Counted from the stretch's first letter, positions 50,155 through 62,300 are shown. The stretch: DNA of 64,000 bases from Ryuthela nishihirai (GCA_038380435.1 JAWZYU010000019.1:32203801-32267800); one strand, 5' to 3'. Program-made: numbers and translations. Notes: generated from the letters alone by a model not told the origin.

Positions 50155-51659
50155 CTTCTTTACTTTTAAGCACACGAATTTTTACAACACGAAATTTGGA
50201 ATATAGTTTGGGAGGCCTGGTTCTTAGACCCACTGCAGCGGATTTCATGCTTATATCAACGTGAACAGCCACCAAAATAAACTGAACTGAGGCCATGGAC
50301 ATCATTAAAGCACGTTCGTCGAGTAAGAGTTCATTGCACAGAGGTATATAAATAATTAAAATATTTAATTAAATCTTCCTAGATTTAAAACTAATTTGCT
50401 TTAACTGTGGGTGTGGAAGTCATAGTAAGCTTACAGATTATACTCTTTGAGCTGCAAGATGCCGTGTATGCAGTGTAGTAGGTATGCAGTGTAGGTGTGC
50501 CTGCTTTATGTGCAGAAGGTGAATTCCCATCCCGCAAAACCAAAGCAGTCCGGCAAATGCAGCGAACTTTTATGATTACTGTTCTCATCATTGTAATTAA
50601 TGAGGGTATTATATCATCCTGTGTGGTAAGGATTCCGTTTGCTGACTCAATTAAAGAGCAGGACGTACGCTGACATGGTTTCGGGGTTAAGAAACTTATG
50701 TCCATCCTCTTAAACATTGCAGGGCAATCAGTTCGGGAGGTGAAATGTTACAGAAAGCAATGAACGGATTAATTTAATTTAAAACACGGCTCGCTAAAGC
50801 AAAGGGAGGAGAGAAGAAGAAAAGAGAATAGATCTGACGGGATAAAAAACTCTTTTGAAGGTCACAACCATTCATATAGTTGAGAAGAAATATGGGTTGA
50901 GAGTCCAACAAGACAGCTATAAGCGGAAATATGCTTTATAGCAGTATATCTAGGGACGGAAAACCATGTATCATACATATTAAGCAGGTAATTTCGATCA
51001 CCAGGAGCTTGATTAGAACAACAGACAAGAAAATAATCATGCCTCTGGTAACGTATTAGGCTGTGGCATTATATATTAGCGGGGGGAGAGGTGGAGAGAT
51101 TGATTTGAACCGGACTAATCAGAATGTCGTTTCGGTATTTATTTCTTTATTTCTTTATTTATGTATTTTTAGCATTTATCGCGAAATATTGAAATATGCA
51201 AGAGTGCTCATAATGATGTTAAAGTCTAAATAATGCATGCATTAGATCTGCATTGTTACTTTTGGACACTCTCGTATTTTTTCCTTCCTTTCTCATTGAC
51301 AAAAATCTTGCAAAGTACGTGTAATATGCAATAGGCCTTCGCCGATAGTAGATTTGCAGTTCGCGGAGTCGACTATTCGAGGAAATGTTTTGGGACCTCA
51401 TTCATCGATCACGAGTCGGCCAAGATATTGTGACAGAAAAATAGTACTTGAATAATTTTCAAGCGTACCTACTTTGAAATCATCACTGAAACTTTCATAA
51501 AATTGAAAAAAAATTTTGTTATGTTAAAACTTTGTTTTTTCTGGTTTGTTAAATAGCTGCAATATTCTCTTATTTTTTTTGCTTTAGTTGAGAAATATTC
51601 CAACGACGGATGTAAAAAGAAGGGTATTTTAATGTTATATGTTTTATATAGCTATTTTA
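50155..51659. other. Unassigned sequence, 1.5 kb
   Basis: No gene or repeat recognised. Short frames (50391-50717 and 51219-51401, both minus) lack motifs. Includes a small TTTATTTCTTTATTTCTTTA tract near 51140. Confidence 0.35.
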
Positions 51660-51875
51660 TAGGGTGTTTCCAAAAGGTCTAGTCAAACTTTGGGAACGTG
51701 TTCTACGACTGGGCATAGTGATGAAAAAAGTTCCTATGAACATTGGGCTAGAAACAGTTTTCTTCTGAGTTATAGCACATTTTGAGGGTGCAAGAAAGTC
51801 TGTGAAGTTATTAGCTTTTATTACAGTTATTAAAGCACACTGTAAGCAATCGATGAGAACAGTTATGTAAGTCCT

Positions 51876-52163
51876 TCAGAGCAAGTGCTCGAAATGGCCT
51901 CTCAGAGCAGCAACATAAGAATCAGAGCGTCTTCTCATTGATTGTCGAATAAGTTTGAAAAGTCCCGGAGTGCTTTGAATTTTTTGATAACTATTCCTGA
52001 TCCGTTCGCGAAGAGCTTGTGTATTAGGAACCGGGTTAGTGTAAACGTTGACCTTAATATTTCCCCATAGGAAGAAATCCAGTGGATTAAATTGGGAGAG
52101 CGTGAAGGATATTGTACGATTGAAATCACCCAGCAGTGATAGAATTTTGTCTAATATTTGCAT
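51876..52163 (-). pseudogene. Mariner-related transposase, C-terminal remnant
   Basis: The 95-codon frame reads QFNPLDFFLWGNIKVNVYTN, the third catalytic aspartate block of mariner relatives (usually SPDLNPLDFFLWG), followed by TQALRERIRNSYQKIQSTPG, RRRSDSYVAALRGHFEHLL and a stop. The ending GGHFEHLL is typical of this group. N-terminal and central parts are missing, so the element is non-autonomous. Confidence 0.83.
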
Positions 52164-52253
52164 ACATTTAATATGTCATCAGGCAAGCAAATGATGCAAA
52201 TTTACCTAGCATCGTACATTTTGACAGGCTTCTTTGCTTACATTCTTAAAATG

Positions 52254-52757
52254 TCTATAACTCGGAAGGGAAGTGTTTCTAGTCAAAATATCTATAACTC
52301 GGAAGGGAAGTGTTTCTGGTCAAAATGTCTATAACTCGGAAGGGAAGTGTTTCTGGTCAAAATGTCTATAACTCGGAAGGGAAGTGTTTCTGGTCAAAAT
52401 GTCTATAACTCGGAAGGGAAGTGTTTCTGGTCAAAATGTCTATAACTCGGAAGGGAAGTGTTTCTGGTCAAAATGTCTATAACTCGGAAGGGAAGTGTTT
52501 CTGGTCAAAATGTCTATAACTCGGAAGGGAAGTGTTTCTGGTCAAAATGTCTATAACTCGGAAGGGAAGTGTTTCTGGTCAAAATGTCTATAACTCGGAA
52601 GGGAAGTGTTTCTGGTCAAAATGTCTATAACTCGGAAGGGAAGTGTTTCTGGTCAAAATGTCTATAACTCGGAAGGGAAGTGTTTCTGGTCAAAATGTCT
52701 ATAACTCGGAAGGGAAGTATTTCTGGTCAAAATGTCTATAACTCGGAAGGGAAATGT
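52254..52757. repeat. 37 bp minisatellite, 14 units, inside a transposon arm
   Basis: TCTATAACTCGGAAGGGAAG starts every 37 bp from 52254 to 52735. Units are almost identical: the first two differ (TAGTC, AAATA), one has TATTT for TGTTT, and the last runs into the unique AATGTTCATAGGAAC of the transposon end. Low divergence means recent expansion. Confidence 0.97.
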
Positions 52758-53128
52758 TCATAGGAACAGGTTTCATCACTGTGCGCAGTAGAACTCTTTC
52801 CCAAAGTTTGATTATACTTTCTGCAAACACCCTCTATATTTATATTACAGTATAATATTTTTCTCAAACGTTCATTTATCATACTAAGTGCCAATATATG
52901 TAAAGATAATAAAAAAAATAACTATGCTATTGTATTAAAGGAAAGTTAACGACCTAATGCGATCCAACTAAAAGTTAAGCTTAGAATTTCGTTTAAAAAA
53001 TCAATAAAAATTTATATTTTAAAATAATATTATTCATTCCTAACCTGTATTCTCTTTTGGCGTTTAGTGCCCATCATTAAATAACTACTTTATGCTCGCA
53101 CCACATTATAATTAATCATAACTTAGAG

Positions 53129-53359
53129 CAGGGGTTCTCAACGTGGGGTATGCGGTAAAATTTTTTGGGGTACGCCGTGAGAGCTCAAAAGTCGTTAGAT
53201 CTGGTACAAAGTCGCTAAGTTGGCATTATTATACTATAACTATAAGCTTTATCTATCTATATAAGGGGTACGCCAGTTACATACACATTTCCAGGGGGTA
53301 CGCCAGTTACATACACATTTCCAGGGGGTACGTGAAGCATAAAAGTTTGAGAACAACTG
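53129..53359 (+). mobile_element. hAT-like MITE-2, complete
   Basis: Starts CAGGGGTTCTCAACGTGGGG and ends AAAGTTTGAGAACAACTG. The flanks ACTTAGAG (53121-53128) and ATTTAGAG (53360-53367) match at 7 of 8. The interior includes TTTTTTGGGGTACGCCGTGA and a 33 bp direct duplication (GGGGGTACGCCAGTTACATA twice). Confidence 0.9.
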
Positions 53360-56115
53360 ATTTAGAGGAAAATAACAGCTGTGGGATGCTTTTGCAAAGC
53401 TGCTTGTAAATCTTGCCAAATGTTTTGGAAATCTAACGGAAAGGAATTTTTTTGCAAGCTAAACAATGAAAGGTAAGATTTAATTTCTTATTGCTCAATA
53501 GTCTAGTTTAAACTTGCTAGAAAATTTCTGTCATTACGTCTCCACAATTCCTTGCAGACTCACAGAGGTTTCCATCATTTTTAGGCGACATATAGAAAGC
53601 AAGTTCTCTTTTTTTTAAAGAGAACACGCCTCTTTATCTACCTTATTTTGCAGAAAAAAAATGCTATCCTTTTTTAACCCCTAACAAAAAATTTGATTTC
53701 TAAAATATTCAGCGATACAAAAAAATGTTAATATTTTAGAAAAATAAAAAGAAAATAAATATTAAAAATTCTTGAATAAATATTAATAATTAACAGAATA
53801 CCTTACCTGAAGAATCGAATGATATCCGAATTTTCAAATTCAAATGATATTTATTCCTGATTGTTTACAGCGAAAACTTGATTCACTTGTATTTTTTGAC
53901 TTTGTATTGTTTGATATTTAATATGAATCGTCCAAAAAAGACTACCTTAATTATGAGCTTTAAAAAACACTCGTTTAGGAAGATAAATTCTTTGGATGAT
54001 GATCGAATTTATGTAGTATTAGTTATTTAAATAGCGTTTCCTGACAAATTTTTGCATTTTCAGCAGAAAATGTATAAAAAGAGTTCTCTTTTTTTTGTTG
54101 TGAAAAAAATGAAGAGATCATTTTATCTTTTTTCTGCCTTTTTACTAAGTGGCCAATATCTTTCGTAATAAAATCCCTTAGAATGACAGGCAACTATCAT
54201 CATGTTTGGTTTTATTTTCGTTTTAAACACTACTGTATACTGCGTTTGATAAAAAAGAACTTTTTCAATTTTTTAGTGTAGAATAAGCTGTAGCACATTG
54301 CTCTGAATTTTATTAGTAAAACTGAGCGTGATTTCAAAAATATGCTTACCAAACATTAAATATAAGTGAAGTATTTTATTTCAAAGGTATAAAACCATAC
54401 AAATAAAGCAATCTTCTCTAAACGCAAGTTTTTGTCTTCATCAATATGAAGTTCAGCCATAAAAAGAATGATTTATTACGCTTAACTTATTTTCTAATGT
54501 TTACACTACAATGTTTTTTATATTTACTCTAAAAGTACAAAATAGAACCCTTTGTTTCATAACATTTAACGAACACTTTTCTTGCTCGATGAGCATATTG
54601 CTCTTTCGGCCTGATTACCATGTCTCTCGAATAACATTCATTTTTAGCAATAAATAAGCAATCTTCTCGTTTAAATTGCTAAAACACTACTCAATAACAT
54701 CAACACATTACGTCCTCTTTACTACCAACAAAAACTTTCCCGTTCTTCTCCTCAATTCTTATTATTCAAAGTCTCTCTCTGTTTTAATAAGTTGATGACG
54801 TAATTGTCACGCTGAAGCATACGCGAGCGTCAATGACAAGTCTATCATGGTTTCATTTTAGCACACTCATCTGTCGTAACAATACAATGTAATAAATGTT
54901 ACTTGCAGCTCTTTGACAACTCCGTTTTTTTCTCAAACTTCCTTTTTTCAGATTACATTAAAAACAGAGTTTGTTTCGAAAAAAATTCGTCATTTACAGC
55001 ATTCAAAGGAAAAAAAATATCTTCTTCTATTGAAAGTGTTACATCAGACGTGCTGAGCGGAGTAAGGACGTAAGGAGAATGCTGCATGGATTGGTGCCAC
55101 ACATTGAAGTTTGTTCAGCACAAAATGAGAGTTTCTTGACATTGTGTAGAGAGAATTACTTTTGTTACTTAATTATTCAACGAAGTATAGTGATTTTAAA
55201 TATGGGTTTTATGTGATGACATTTCATATTCAAGAAAAACGTGTATTTTGCTCCAAAACTAATTTACGATAAACACAGTGTCAAACTGCTATGCAATATT
55301 TGTTTAAAATAAATACCCCCTCAAGCAGCTACTTGCCACATAACATTGTACTAGATAATAATTTTAAATCGAAAATTAAGTTTCGTCGTAAGGCACCTAT
55401 TTTCCGACTAACACGAATACTACTAACACGTTTTCCGTTTAACACAATATTTAAAGTAAAGCTGATTTTCGACTAATGCGACTGGTAGTTCGATTTACCA
55501 TGATTTCTCCATTACTTCTCTACGTTATATTATTGCATCGTTTATATTATTGTACTTATCATACAAGAAGACTCCTCAAATTTATTACATATCCTTGTTA
55601 ACAATTTCAACACTTCCAAAATGATTTTCTTGATTTCAGTCTCTCTCGTGTAGAATAAATATGCATATAAACATATAGTTAGTTATCTTCATTACTCGAA
55701 GATATATTTTATCTCAATTTATTTTCATTTTTAAATTTCCTTACTCGATAGCCATCTATGTGTATACATGTATTAAAATAAAACTGTCTTTAGCAGTAAT
55801 TTGTTTCTACTTTTATCATTGTTTACTTTTTGCAAAACTAAATGAAAAAAAAAAACATTAACTAAAGTAGTCATAATAAAGGATTAAGATTAAAACCATG
55901 AGATTAGGATTCTTGAACACATCCCCTCCCTATTTGCATTATTCCTTATGAAAAATTCATGACCGACTTGTTAGCCTTGATTATTTATTGTTAGATCGAC
56001 TTGTTTTTCGATTTCACCTTACACGAATTTTTTTAAGTACGCATCTATTGTATTTCTCGGGTACCGGATGTATTAATTTAAAAAAATGTATTTCAGTATA
56101 TTAAATACTTTAAAT
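53360..56115. other. Long AT-rich unassigned stretch, 2.7 kb
   Basis: No gene and no repeat family recognised except a 34 bp SINE-A tail at 55307-55340. Frequent A and T runs. May be largely single-copy or very old repeat DNA. No exon-like frame. Confidence 0.35.
55307..55340 (-). mobile_element. SINE-A 3' tail fragment
   Basis: AAATAAATACCCCCTCAAGC then AGCTACTTGCCACA match the last 34 bp of SINE-A. An extreme 5' truncation or a remnant. Confidence 0.8.
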
Positions 56116-56453
56116 CAGGCCCGTTCAACTCAAACTTAGTTAAGAGCCATTAGGAAAAAAAAAATATTTTTAAAGAGCGGCCGAAAAATTCTCTACTTAA
56201 AAATTAAAACACATTTCTAATAGTAAAGAATTGGAAAAAAATTGCTTTCAAAGAATTAAGAAAATATCTTGATTTAAAAACAAAAATACACTTTTTTAAT
56301 GATTGCTATGAATTGGAAAAATAGTTTAGTCACTCACTTAAAAATATTTGGCCAAAAAAATTGGAAGAAATGAGACAGATTCAATATATTGACGATTTAT
56401 TTATCTAGTGGGAAGGTTTTTTTTTACAATGAACCACAGGTTAGACGAACCTG
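56116..56453 (+). mobile_element. hAT-like MITE-3, complete
   Basis: Begins CAGGCCCGTTCAACTC and ends GTTAGACGAACCTG (imperfect inverted ends). The flanks CTTTAAAT (56108-56115) and CTTTAATT (56454-56461) match at 7 of 8. AGAGCCATTAGG and AAAGAGCGGCCG follow the left end, and the interior is A-rich. Confidence 0.83.
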
Positions 56454-57315
56454 CTTTAATTTAATTTCTAACCTTCGCTTTTTTTCAGCTGCATTGCATC
56501 GTTAAGCAGGATACAACTCTCACAATGCATTAATGTATTTTTCGCTTATGATTTGAATAGGGACTGATAAACAAGAGTTGATTGCATCTGTGAAACAAGA
56601 GTCAACAAGGAAAAGAATCATCAGACATGTATAATCTACATTCAAAGGTTCATTCAGGCTGAACGTCATATGGTGCATAGGAACATCGTGAATCGATTCT
56701 CGTTAAATCGACTAGATGAAGAGTAATATTTCTATTTTCATTCTCTGTGCATCTCACGGTTCACCATTCCCTCTGCAGTCAGTGATGTAACAAGGTAAGC
56801 GATGGCGTCACGACTGAGTTGTTCTTTCTGGTTACTATGCACAGCCACGTGACAAACAATAGCTACCCGAAGGATTTTGTTTGTCTAGTTGGCAGTGCAG
56901 AATGCTCGATGGTTCGGTAGATAAACAACATTCACAAAAGAGGCTTTTGATAAAGTTGTCCTCTGGAGGCCTCGTCGCTAAATGAAATTGTATAGAACAA
57001 AATATAACAAAAAATGTCACATGTTTTTTCTTTCGCTTCGTTCTTTCTTTTATTTTTGAGATGGGTAAAAATGCGAGCATCCTTCTGTAAAAGATGTTTT
57101 ATTATTAATGGGAGATATAAAAAAAGTTGGTTCTCATTTCTTGTGCACTTTTACTCGAAAATGACCTTATATATGAAAACAGTCGAAGATAATGGAAAAT
57201 TTTAATTAAATATTCATCAAAAGTAAGCTTCCTGGTTTTTGTAATGAGTAATGCGTATTCGTTGGCCCATTTGTTTTTCTCAAAGAGAGCGTGTATTTTT
57301 TAAACTCTCTGCTAA
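56454..57315. other. Unassigned sequence
   Basis: Slightly richer in G+C at 56650-56960 than its flanks. Short frames without motifs. Confidence 0.3.
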
Positions 57316-57319
57316 AATG

Positions 57320-58015
57320 GCATTTGTACAGCTACTTGATCTTTCAATGACCAACGCGCACTGTACAGCTACTTAATCATTCAGTGACCAACGTGCACTT
57401 TTACAGCTATTTGATCTTTCAATGACCAATGTGCACTTGTACAACTATTTGATCTTTCAATGACCAACATGCAATTGTACAGCTGTTTGATCTTTCAATG
57501 ATCAATGTGCACTTTTACAGCTATTTAATCTTTCAATGACCAACATGCAATTGTACAGCTGTTTGATCTTTCAATGATCAATGTGCACTTGTACAGCTAT
57601 TTGATCTTTCAATGACCAATGTGCACTTGTACAGCTATTTGATCTTTCAATGACCAATGTGCACTTTACAACTATTTGATCTTTCAATGACCAACATGCA
57701 CTTGTACAGCTGTTTGATCTTTCAATGATCAATGTGCACTTTTACAGCTATTTGATCTTTCAATGACCAATGTGCACTTGTACAACTATTTGATCTTTCA
57801 ATGACCAACATGCAATTGTACAGCTGTTTGATCTTTCAATGATCAATGTGCACTTTTACAGCTATTTGATCTTTCAATGACCAATGTGCACTTGTACAAC
57901 TATTTGATCTTTCAGTGACCAATGTGCACTTGTACAACTATTTGATCTTTCAATGACCAGTGTTCACTTATACAACTATTTGATCTTTCATTAACTAATG
58001 TGAACTTGTACAGCC
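57320..58015. repeat. 38 bp minisatellite, about 18 units
   Basis: The unit is built on ACAGCTATTTGATCTTTCAA then TGACCAATGTGCACTTGT. Variants GATCAATGTGCACTT, GACCAACATGCAATTG and GACCAATGTGCACTTG recur in a repeating order (for example around 57470-57600 and 57700-57860), so multi-unit blocks were copied. Confidence 0.93.
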
Positions 58016-58048
58016 ATTTTTGTTCCTATAATGGGTACAATTTAAGAC

Positions 58049-58436
58049 CGGACTGCCCAATCCAAACATCGAAGAGCTACAAGGGAAAAAAAAAACAAAA
58101 ATGTTTTTAAAATGCTATAGGAAATAATTTACCTTTTAAACCGGAAAACATACCTTTGCAATGACTAATGTATTGGAGAAAATACTATATTTTTAAGGAA
58201 TGATGAAAATATCTTCATTAAAAAACTTATTCATTTTAATGAATAATGTGAAGAGGAAAACTCGCTTAATGTTATGTACTTAAAAATGCTTGATCAAAAA
58301 ATTTAAACGAAATCAGATTCAGAATTAAAAGAAATCAAATTTATCAGATTAAGTATTTTTTATTATGATTTATATATGATTTTTTTCCTTAGACGGATGC
58401 GGCTCATGAGCAACGAAACAGGTTGGCTGGGTCTGG
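58049..58436 (+). mobile_element. hAT-like MITE, related to MITE-3, complete
   Basis: CGGACTGCCCAATCC at the left and GGTTGGCTGGGTCTGG at the right are inverted ends. A perfect 8 bp duplication TTTAAGAC lies at 58041-58048 and 58437-58444. Near the left end AAGAGCTACAAGGGAAAA and an A-rich interior resemble MITE-3. It adjoins the 38 bp array. Confidence 0.87.
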
Positions 58437-59082
58437 TTTAAGACCTCTGTTACATGAATAATCATATATATAAGTATTTGTAGACCTGTTCAATACTCTA
58501 AAGGGAGGAGAATAGTTTAGGTTTGTGATTTCCTAATTATCAGAGAGTGTTTGTATGCTTGTTTATTTATTATTTAGCAGTAGGAAAGTTTAGGCTTAAA
58601 CCTAGAATGAAGGCATTCACCTAGAATGAAGGCATTCGCTTTAGAACACATTGTAAAAAAATGTTAATGGATATCAGAAAGAGAAGGACTTTTTTGGGCG
58701 CATTATGAGAAAATGAGAAATAGAAAATATGGCTCTAACTGGAAAGATTCAGGACGAGATTGGCTGAGAAAAATAAAGGATAACTTACATAAAGAGTATC
58801 TAAACGAATGAATAAGAATATCTAAACGAATGGATATGCCGAATGGATTAGATTATTTATATAGCACCATAATGATACCAAAATGATACCATTGGTGATT
58901 CTTTGTGCCTTTTGACTTTGTACCATTTTTGACTATGGTCAACAATGTCCTGTTTGTATATGGTATCTAGAGAGAAAAGACTTACTATTCGCTTAATGTC
59001 AACAGAATTGTAGATCTATCCGTTTCTTTTTCACTGTTATTCGAATATGAATCAGTTGAAATTTTTAATGTCGTCAGCACTC
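58437..59082. other. Unassigned sequence
   Basis: Nothing recognised except a local duplication (CCTAGAATGAAGGCATTC twice, near 58600-58635). Confidence 0.35.
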
Positions 59083-59300
59083 GATATATGAAAGTTTTAT
59101 GAATGATTTTATAAGCCAGTCTTCTACATATGGAAACTTTATGAATGATTCTGTAAGCCAGCTCTCGATATATGGTAGGTTTATGAATGATTCTATAAGC
59201 CAGCCCTCGATATATGGAAGGTTTATGAATGATTCTATAAGCCAGCCCTCGATATATGGAAGGTTTATGAATGATTATATAAGCCAACAATCGACTATAG
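59083..59300. repeat. 42 bp minisatellite, 5 units, open on both strands
   Basis: TTTATGAATGATTCTATAAG, then CCAGCCCTCGATATATGGAA, repeats every 42 bp. Because 42 is a multiple of three, one plus frame (14-residue unit FMNDSISQPSIYGR) and one minus frame (YRIIHKPSIYRGLA) both stay open. There is no other evidence that either is translated. Confidence 0.93.
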
Positions 59301-59799
59301 AAGTTTTACGACCTAATGTATTACGGAATATCGAAGCTTTTTAATAGTTTCTTAAAAAGCTTACTTAAGACTTTATTGACTTCTGTATCTGAGTTACTAT
59401 TGATATTGCATGGAACTGTACGCAATAAATTGTCTGCACAGTGTATATGCGTTCATTGGGAGATGGAAAAAGGACACATGTCCACTTTATACTGACCTGC
59501 CTAGACATGTGAGATAACAGCTACACTTATTTTGAAATGCTTATATCTTGGTCCTTTTACAATCTCTTTGTTAGCTAAAAAAATCGGATTTTTACAGAAT
59601 ATCGTCCATCTAGCAACCGGCAAGAATGGCTTCTAAATAGGAAGTGAGTATTAATAATCCATTTTATGTAATTTATTCTGTTCAAAGTTTTCAGTGTCTT
59701 TCGCTATGTGTAAATTTATATGTAAAGTCTTTAGAAAACGAATATCAGTCAAGGTATCAGCTATATTGACTGTATTGTGAAATGCAGAATCAAACATTA
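59301..59799. other. Unassigned sequence
   Basis: AT-rich; no gene or repeat recognised. Confidence 0.3.
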
Positions 59800-60011
59800 A
59801 GTTTAAGATCCTGGTGAACACATTATGTTTATACTCGTATATCGCAGAAAGGATGGCATATGAAATTTATTACATTCTGATGAAGGCAGAAAAAAGATTT
59901 GGCATTGTGATTAAAGGGAAAAAATGGGATTTGTTACATTCCAATGGGAGAAACAAGTGCATTTATTGAATCTTGGCGAAGGCTGACAAATTGGTTTTGT
60001 TACATTTTGAC

Positions 60012-60262
60012 AAAGTTTGGTTGGTTTAATCTCTGAGTGTTACTTTTCTATATACAATAGTCTAAATGACCAGGTCACAAGGAACCCAATGGCTCAGAAA
60101 AAGTTGCGGATGGAGAACCACTGGACAGCTGTTAAGAAACAGATGGAAGCATCCCGTCTATGCCATCCATCATGTTTTCAAGGTATGGCTCTCCCACACA
60201 AAGAGGGGAAAGCTTAATGTCCCATCCGATAGACAGCGGACTATTCAATCTCAGGGAGTCCC
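60012..60262 (-). mobile_element. SINE-B copy, old, head lost
   Basis: TTTGGTTGGTTTAATCTCTG, CTAAATGACCAGGTCACAAG, CCACTGGACAGCTGTTAAG, GGTATGGCTCTCCCACACA and TCCCATCCGATAGACAGCGG. It ends before the tRNA head. Confidence 0.85.
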
Positions 60263-60369
60263 AAATTTATTGTTTCCAAAGGTGATATTCAATTTCGAAT
60301 TGCACGAGTCTCCTTGTTTTGAAAGGACGTAGGATTAGTATTTTGATTTCTCTAAGTTATGTATATGTA

Positions 60370-60455
60370 AATAGTGCCTGCAAAGCAGCTAGTATGCCTG
60401 CAAAAGCAGCTAGTATAAAACTCTGTGTGCCTGCAAAACAGCTAGTATAAAACGA
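60370..60455. repeat. Short tandem repeat GCCTGCAAA-CAGCTAGTAT
   Basis: GCCTGCAAAGCAGCTAGTAT, GCCTGCAAAAGCAGCTAGTA and GCCTGCAAAACAGCTAGTAT occur in a row, with TAAAACTCTGTGT inserted once. Confidence 0.85.
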
Positions 60456-61030
60456 GTCTATGAGAAACTGCAAAACTTGAGGATAATCAGTGATTGTTAT
60501 CCCAATTCCAAGCCCACATTTTGGCAAGGAATAGTCAATTTAGTATATCACAGTTCGGTGAAGGTATAAAATCCTCTTTGTTAGCGTCTCATACGATAGC
60601 AATAGCAATGAATTTACTTATATTATTCAAGCATATTTAGGAATCATTACATATGTTACGCAAAGGAAAATAAATTTACTTTTATTATATTCGGAAGAAC
60701 AACAAATTGTATTTAAATAAATTCTATTAAAACTGGTTTAATTACATTCTGGCGATCGGAACAAATTGGTTTTACTGTATTCTGTCAAATTAAAAAAAAA
60801 CTGGTTTGATTACATTCTTGCGATTGGAACAAAATTGGTTTGTTCTATTCTATCGAGTTAAAAAAGAGTAGTTTAATTACATTCTCGCGAGTGTGAAAAA
60901 TTGTTTTCTAATGGTCTGTCGAAGGCCGGAAGAATTATTGCATTCTGACAAGTGAAACAAATTGAGTATATTGTAATCTGGCAAAGGTGTCATTAGATTT
61001 GTCATATTCCAGTCAGGAAAAAACCGGGTT

Positions 61031-62030
61031 CGATTAGTTGAACTTTGATTCGCCTTTTCTCACTGCTATGGTAAGTACAATGTGTGATGATGGAATATAG
61101 TACTATATATATTTATCAAAATATATATGTAAATGGTTTTTTGCTATCTATCTGTTTGTTCGACGTCTCCTCCTAGACGGTCAGAGCTAGGACCACCAGA
61201 CTTTGTCTACAGTTTCATCTTACGTAGCTAATTACGTAGTAAATTAGTGTACTCTCAGGGTTTCTATCCCACAAAATTAAACCCTCCCTCAAAAGTTGGC
61301 AACGAAACGTCTGTCCATTGATAACTTGGCGCATCGTTAAAGTATACTCCATTCATAATTTCTGCGGGTTGAATTCTGACTCACTGCAGCTGGAGACCTG
61401 ATCTCTAAATCCTATGCACCAAGACATAAGAGGGACCACCTCATCAAATTCGGAACCAATCGGTCGGATACCTGCGGAATTACGGGGAACCGAAAACTTC
61501 CGTCACCTTTGATCTCTCCTAGGACATGAACGAGTGTCTTTGTACCAGTTCGGCATACGCCTGCTACTCTGTGTCATTATATCGAGCCTTATTCGGCTAA
61601 TAGAATATGTACTTTGATGAATTTATTTCTAAATATCATAATGACTTTCTACAGGTAGCCTGAATTTCGGGCCTAACTAGATTGTGATGATGTGTTTGTA
61701 GAAAGTTTTGTCTTACTCCTGGTATGGTGATGAAAGTTCAAATAGAAGAGCGCGTATTTATTCTGGGCAATTTTTTTCCCTTTTGTCCTGGACACCTCAA
61801 TTTATTGCCATTGGTCCAATTCGGCAAAACGAGATTGAGCGCTATTTCTGAACCGCTACTTCAGCACCCTTATTTCTTCCCCAATTGATATAGCTACTGA
61901 TGATGAAATATTCATTGATTTTGCTCAATTTTTGCCGTATCTTATAGACCTGACTTGCAATAGCTGTTTCGTAGGCACGCAGAGAATTTGGAGAATACTA
62001 TTACATGTGTTTCTGCGTTGAGATTTTCCC
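61031..62030. other. Unassigned sequence, 1 kb
   Basis: Less AT-rich than most of the window (61160-61560). No frame or family recognised; could be an unrecognised old repeat. Confidence 0.35.
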
Positions 62031-62300
62031 AAGCTAACCCCCACTCTGCCTTCGGTACAAAGTGTGGGAGGAGGCACTAATGATAATGGAAAGATCATCG
62101 TTCGTTGGGTAGGATGCTAAAGCTATGGTCCTATATGCAGAAGAGAATACACTGGACGTACTCGAGGGAGGATTTGTCCTCTAACATCTGTTTGGTTAAT
62201 TCCTTTCTCCAACCCAACTCTGAGCCTTTGGGGCCTTGTGACCTGTCAATTTAGGCCATTGTGTGCACAAAGTGCAATAATTGGTAAAACAACTCAAACT
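62031..62300 (+). mobile_element. SINE-B copy, old, head lost
   Basis: CTATGGTCCTATATGCAGAA, ACTGGACGTACTCGAGGGAG, CTGAGCCTTTGGGGCC, TTGTGACCTGTCAATTTAGG, CATTGTGTGCACAAAGTGC and the end GGTAAAACAACTCAAAC. Confidence 0.78.

Larger units (their letters stand above)
51660..52834 (-). mobile_element. DNA transposon with GGGTGTTTCC ends and an internal minisatellite
   Basis: The left end AGGGTGTTTCCAAAAGGTCT continues to AGTCAAACTTTGGGAACG; the right end, reversed, reads AGGGTGTTTGCAGAAAGTAT then AATCAAACTTTGGGAAAG. Pairing continues inward through ATGAAAAAAGTTCCTATGAA / TTCATAGGAACAGG to a TATAACTC-GAAG motif, so the inverted ends are at least 110 bp. TA-rich flanks (TTTAT / TATATT) give a possible TA or TATA target. 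It carries a C-terminal transposase remnant and 14 copies of a 37 bp repeat within the right arm. Confidence 0.87.
59800..61020. repeat. Degenerate dispersed/tandem repeat, interrupted by SINE-B
   Basis: ATTGGTTTNATTACATTCTGGCGA-like units recur: GAAATTTATTACATTCTGAT, TGGGATTTGTTACATTCC and AATTGGTTTTGTTACATTTTG before the SINE; CTGGTTTAATTACATTCTGG, CTGGTTTGATTACATTCTTG, GTAGTTTAATTACATTCTCG and CATTAGATTTGTCATATTCC after it. The period is about 42-60 bp with strong drift; an old minisatellite. Confidence 0.6.

Noticed and set aside
53360..56115. Host gene in the long repeat-poor stretch
   Set aside because: No frame with recognisable motifs, no plausible exon pattern, and frequent stops in all frames.
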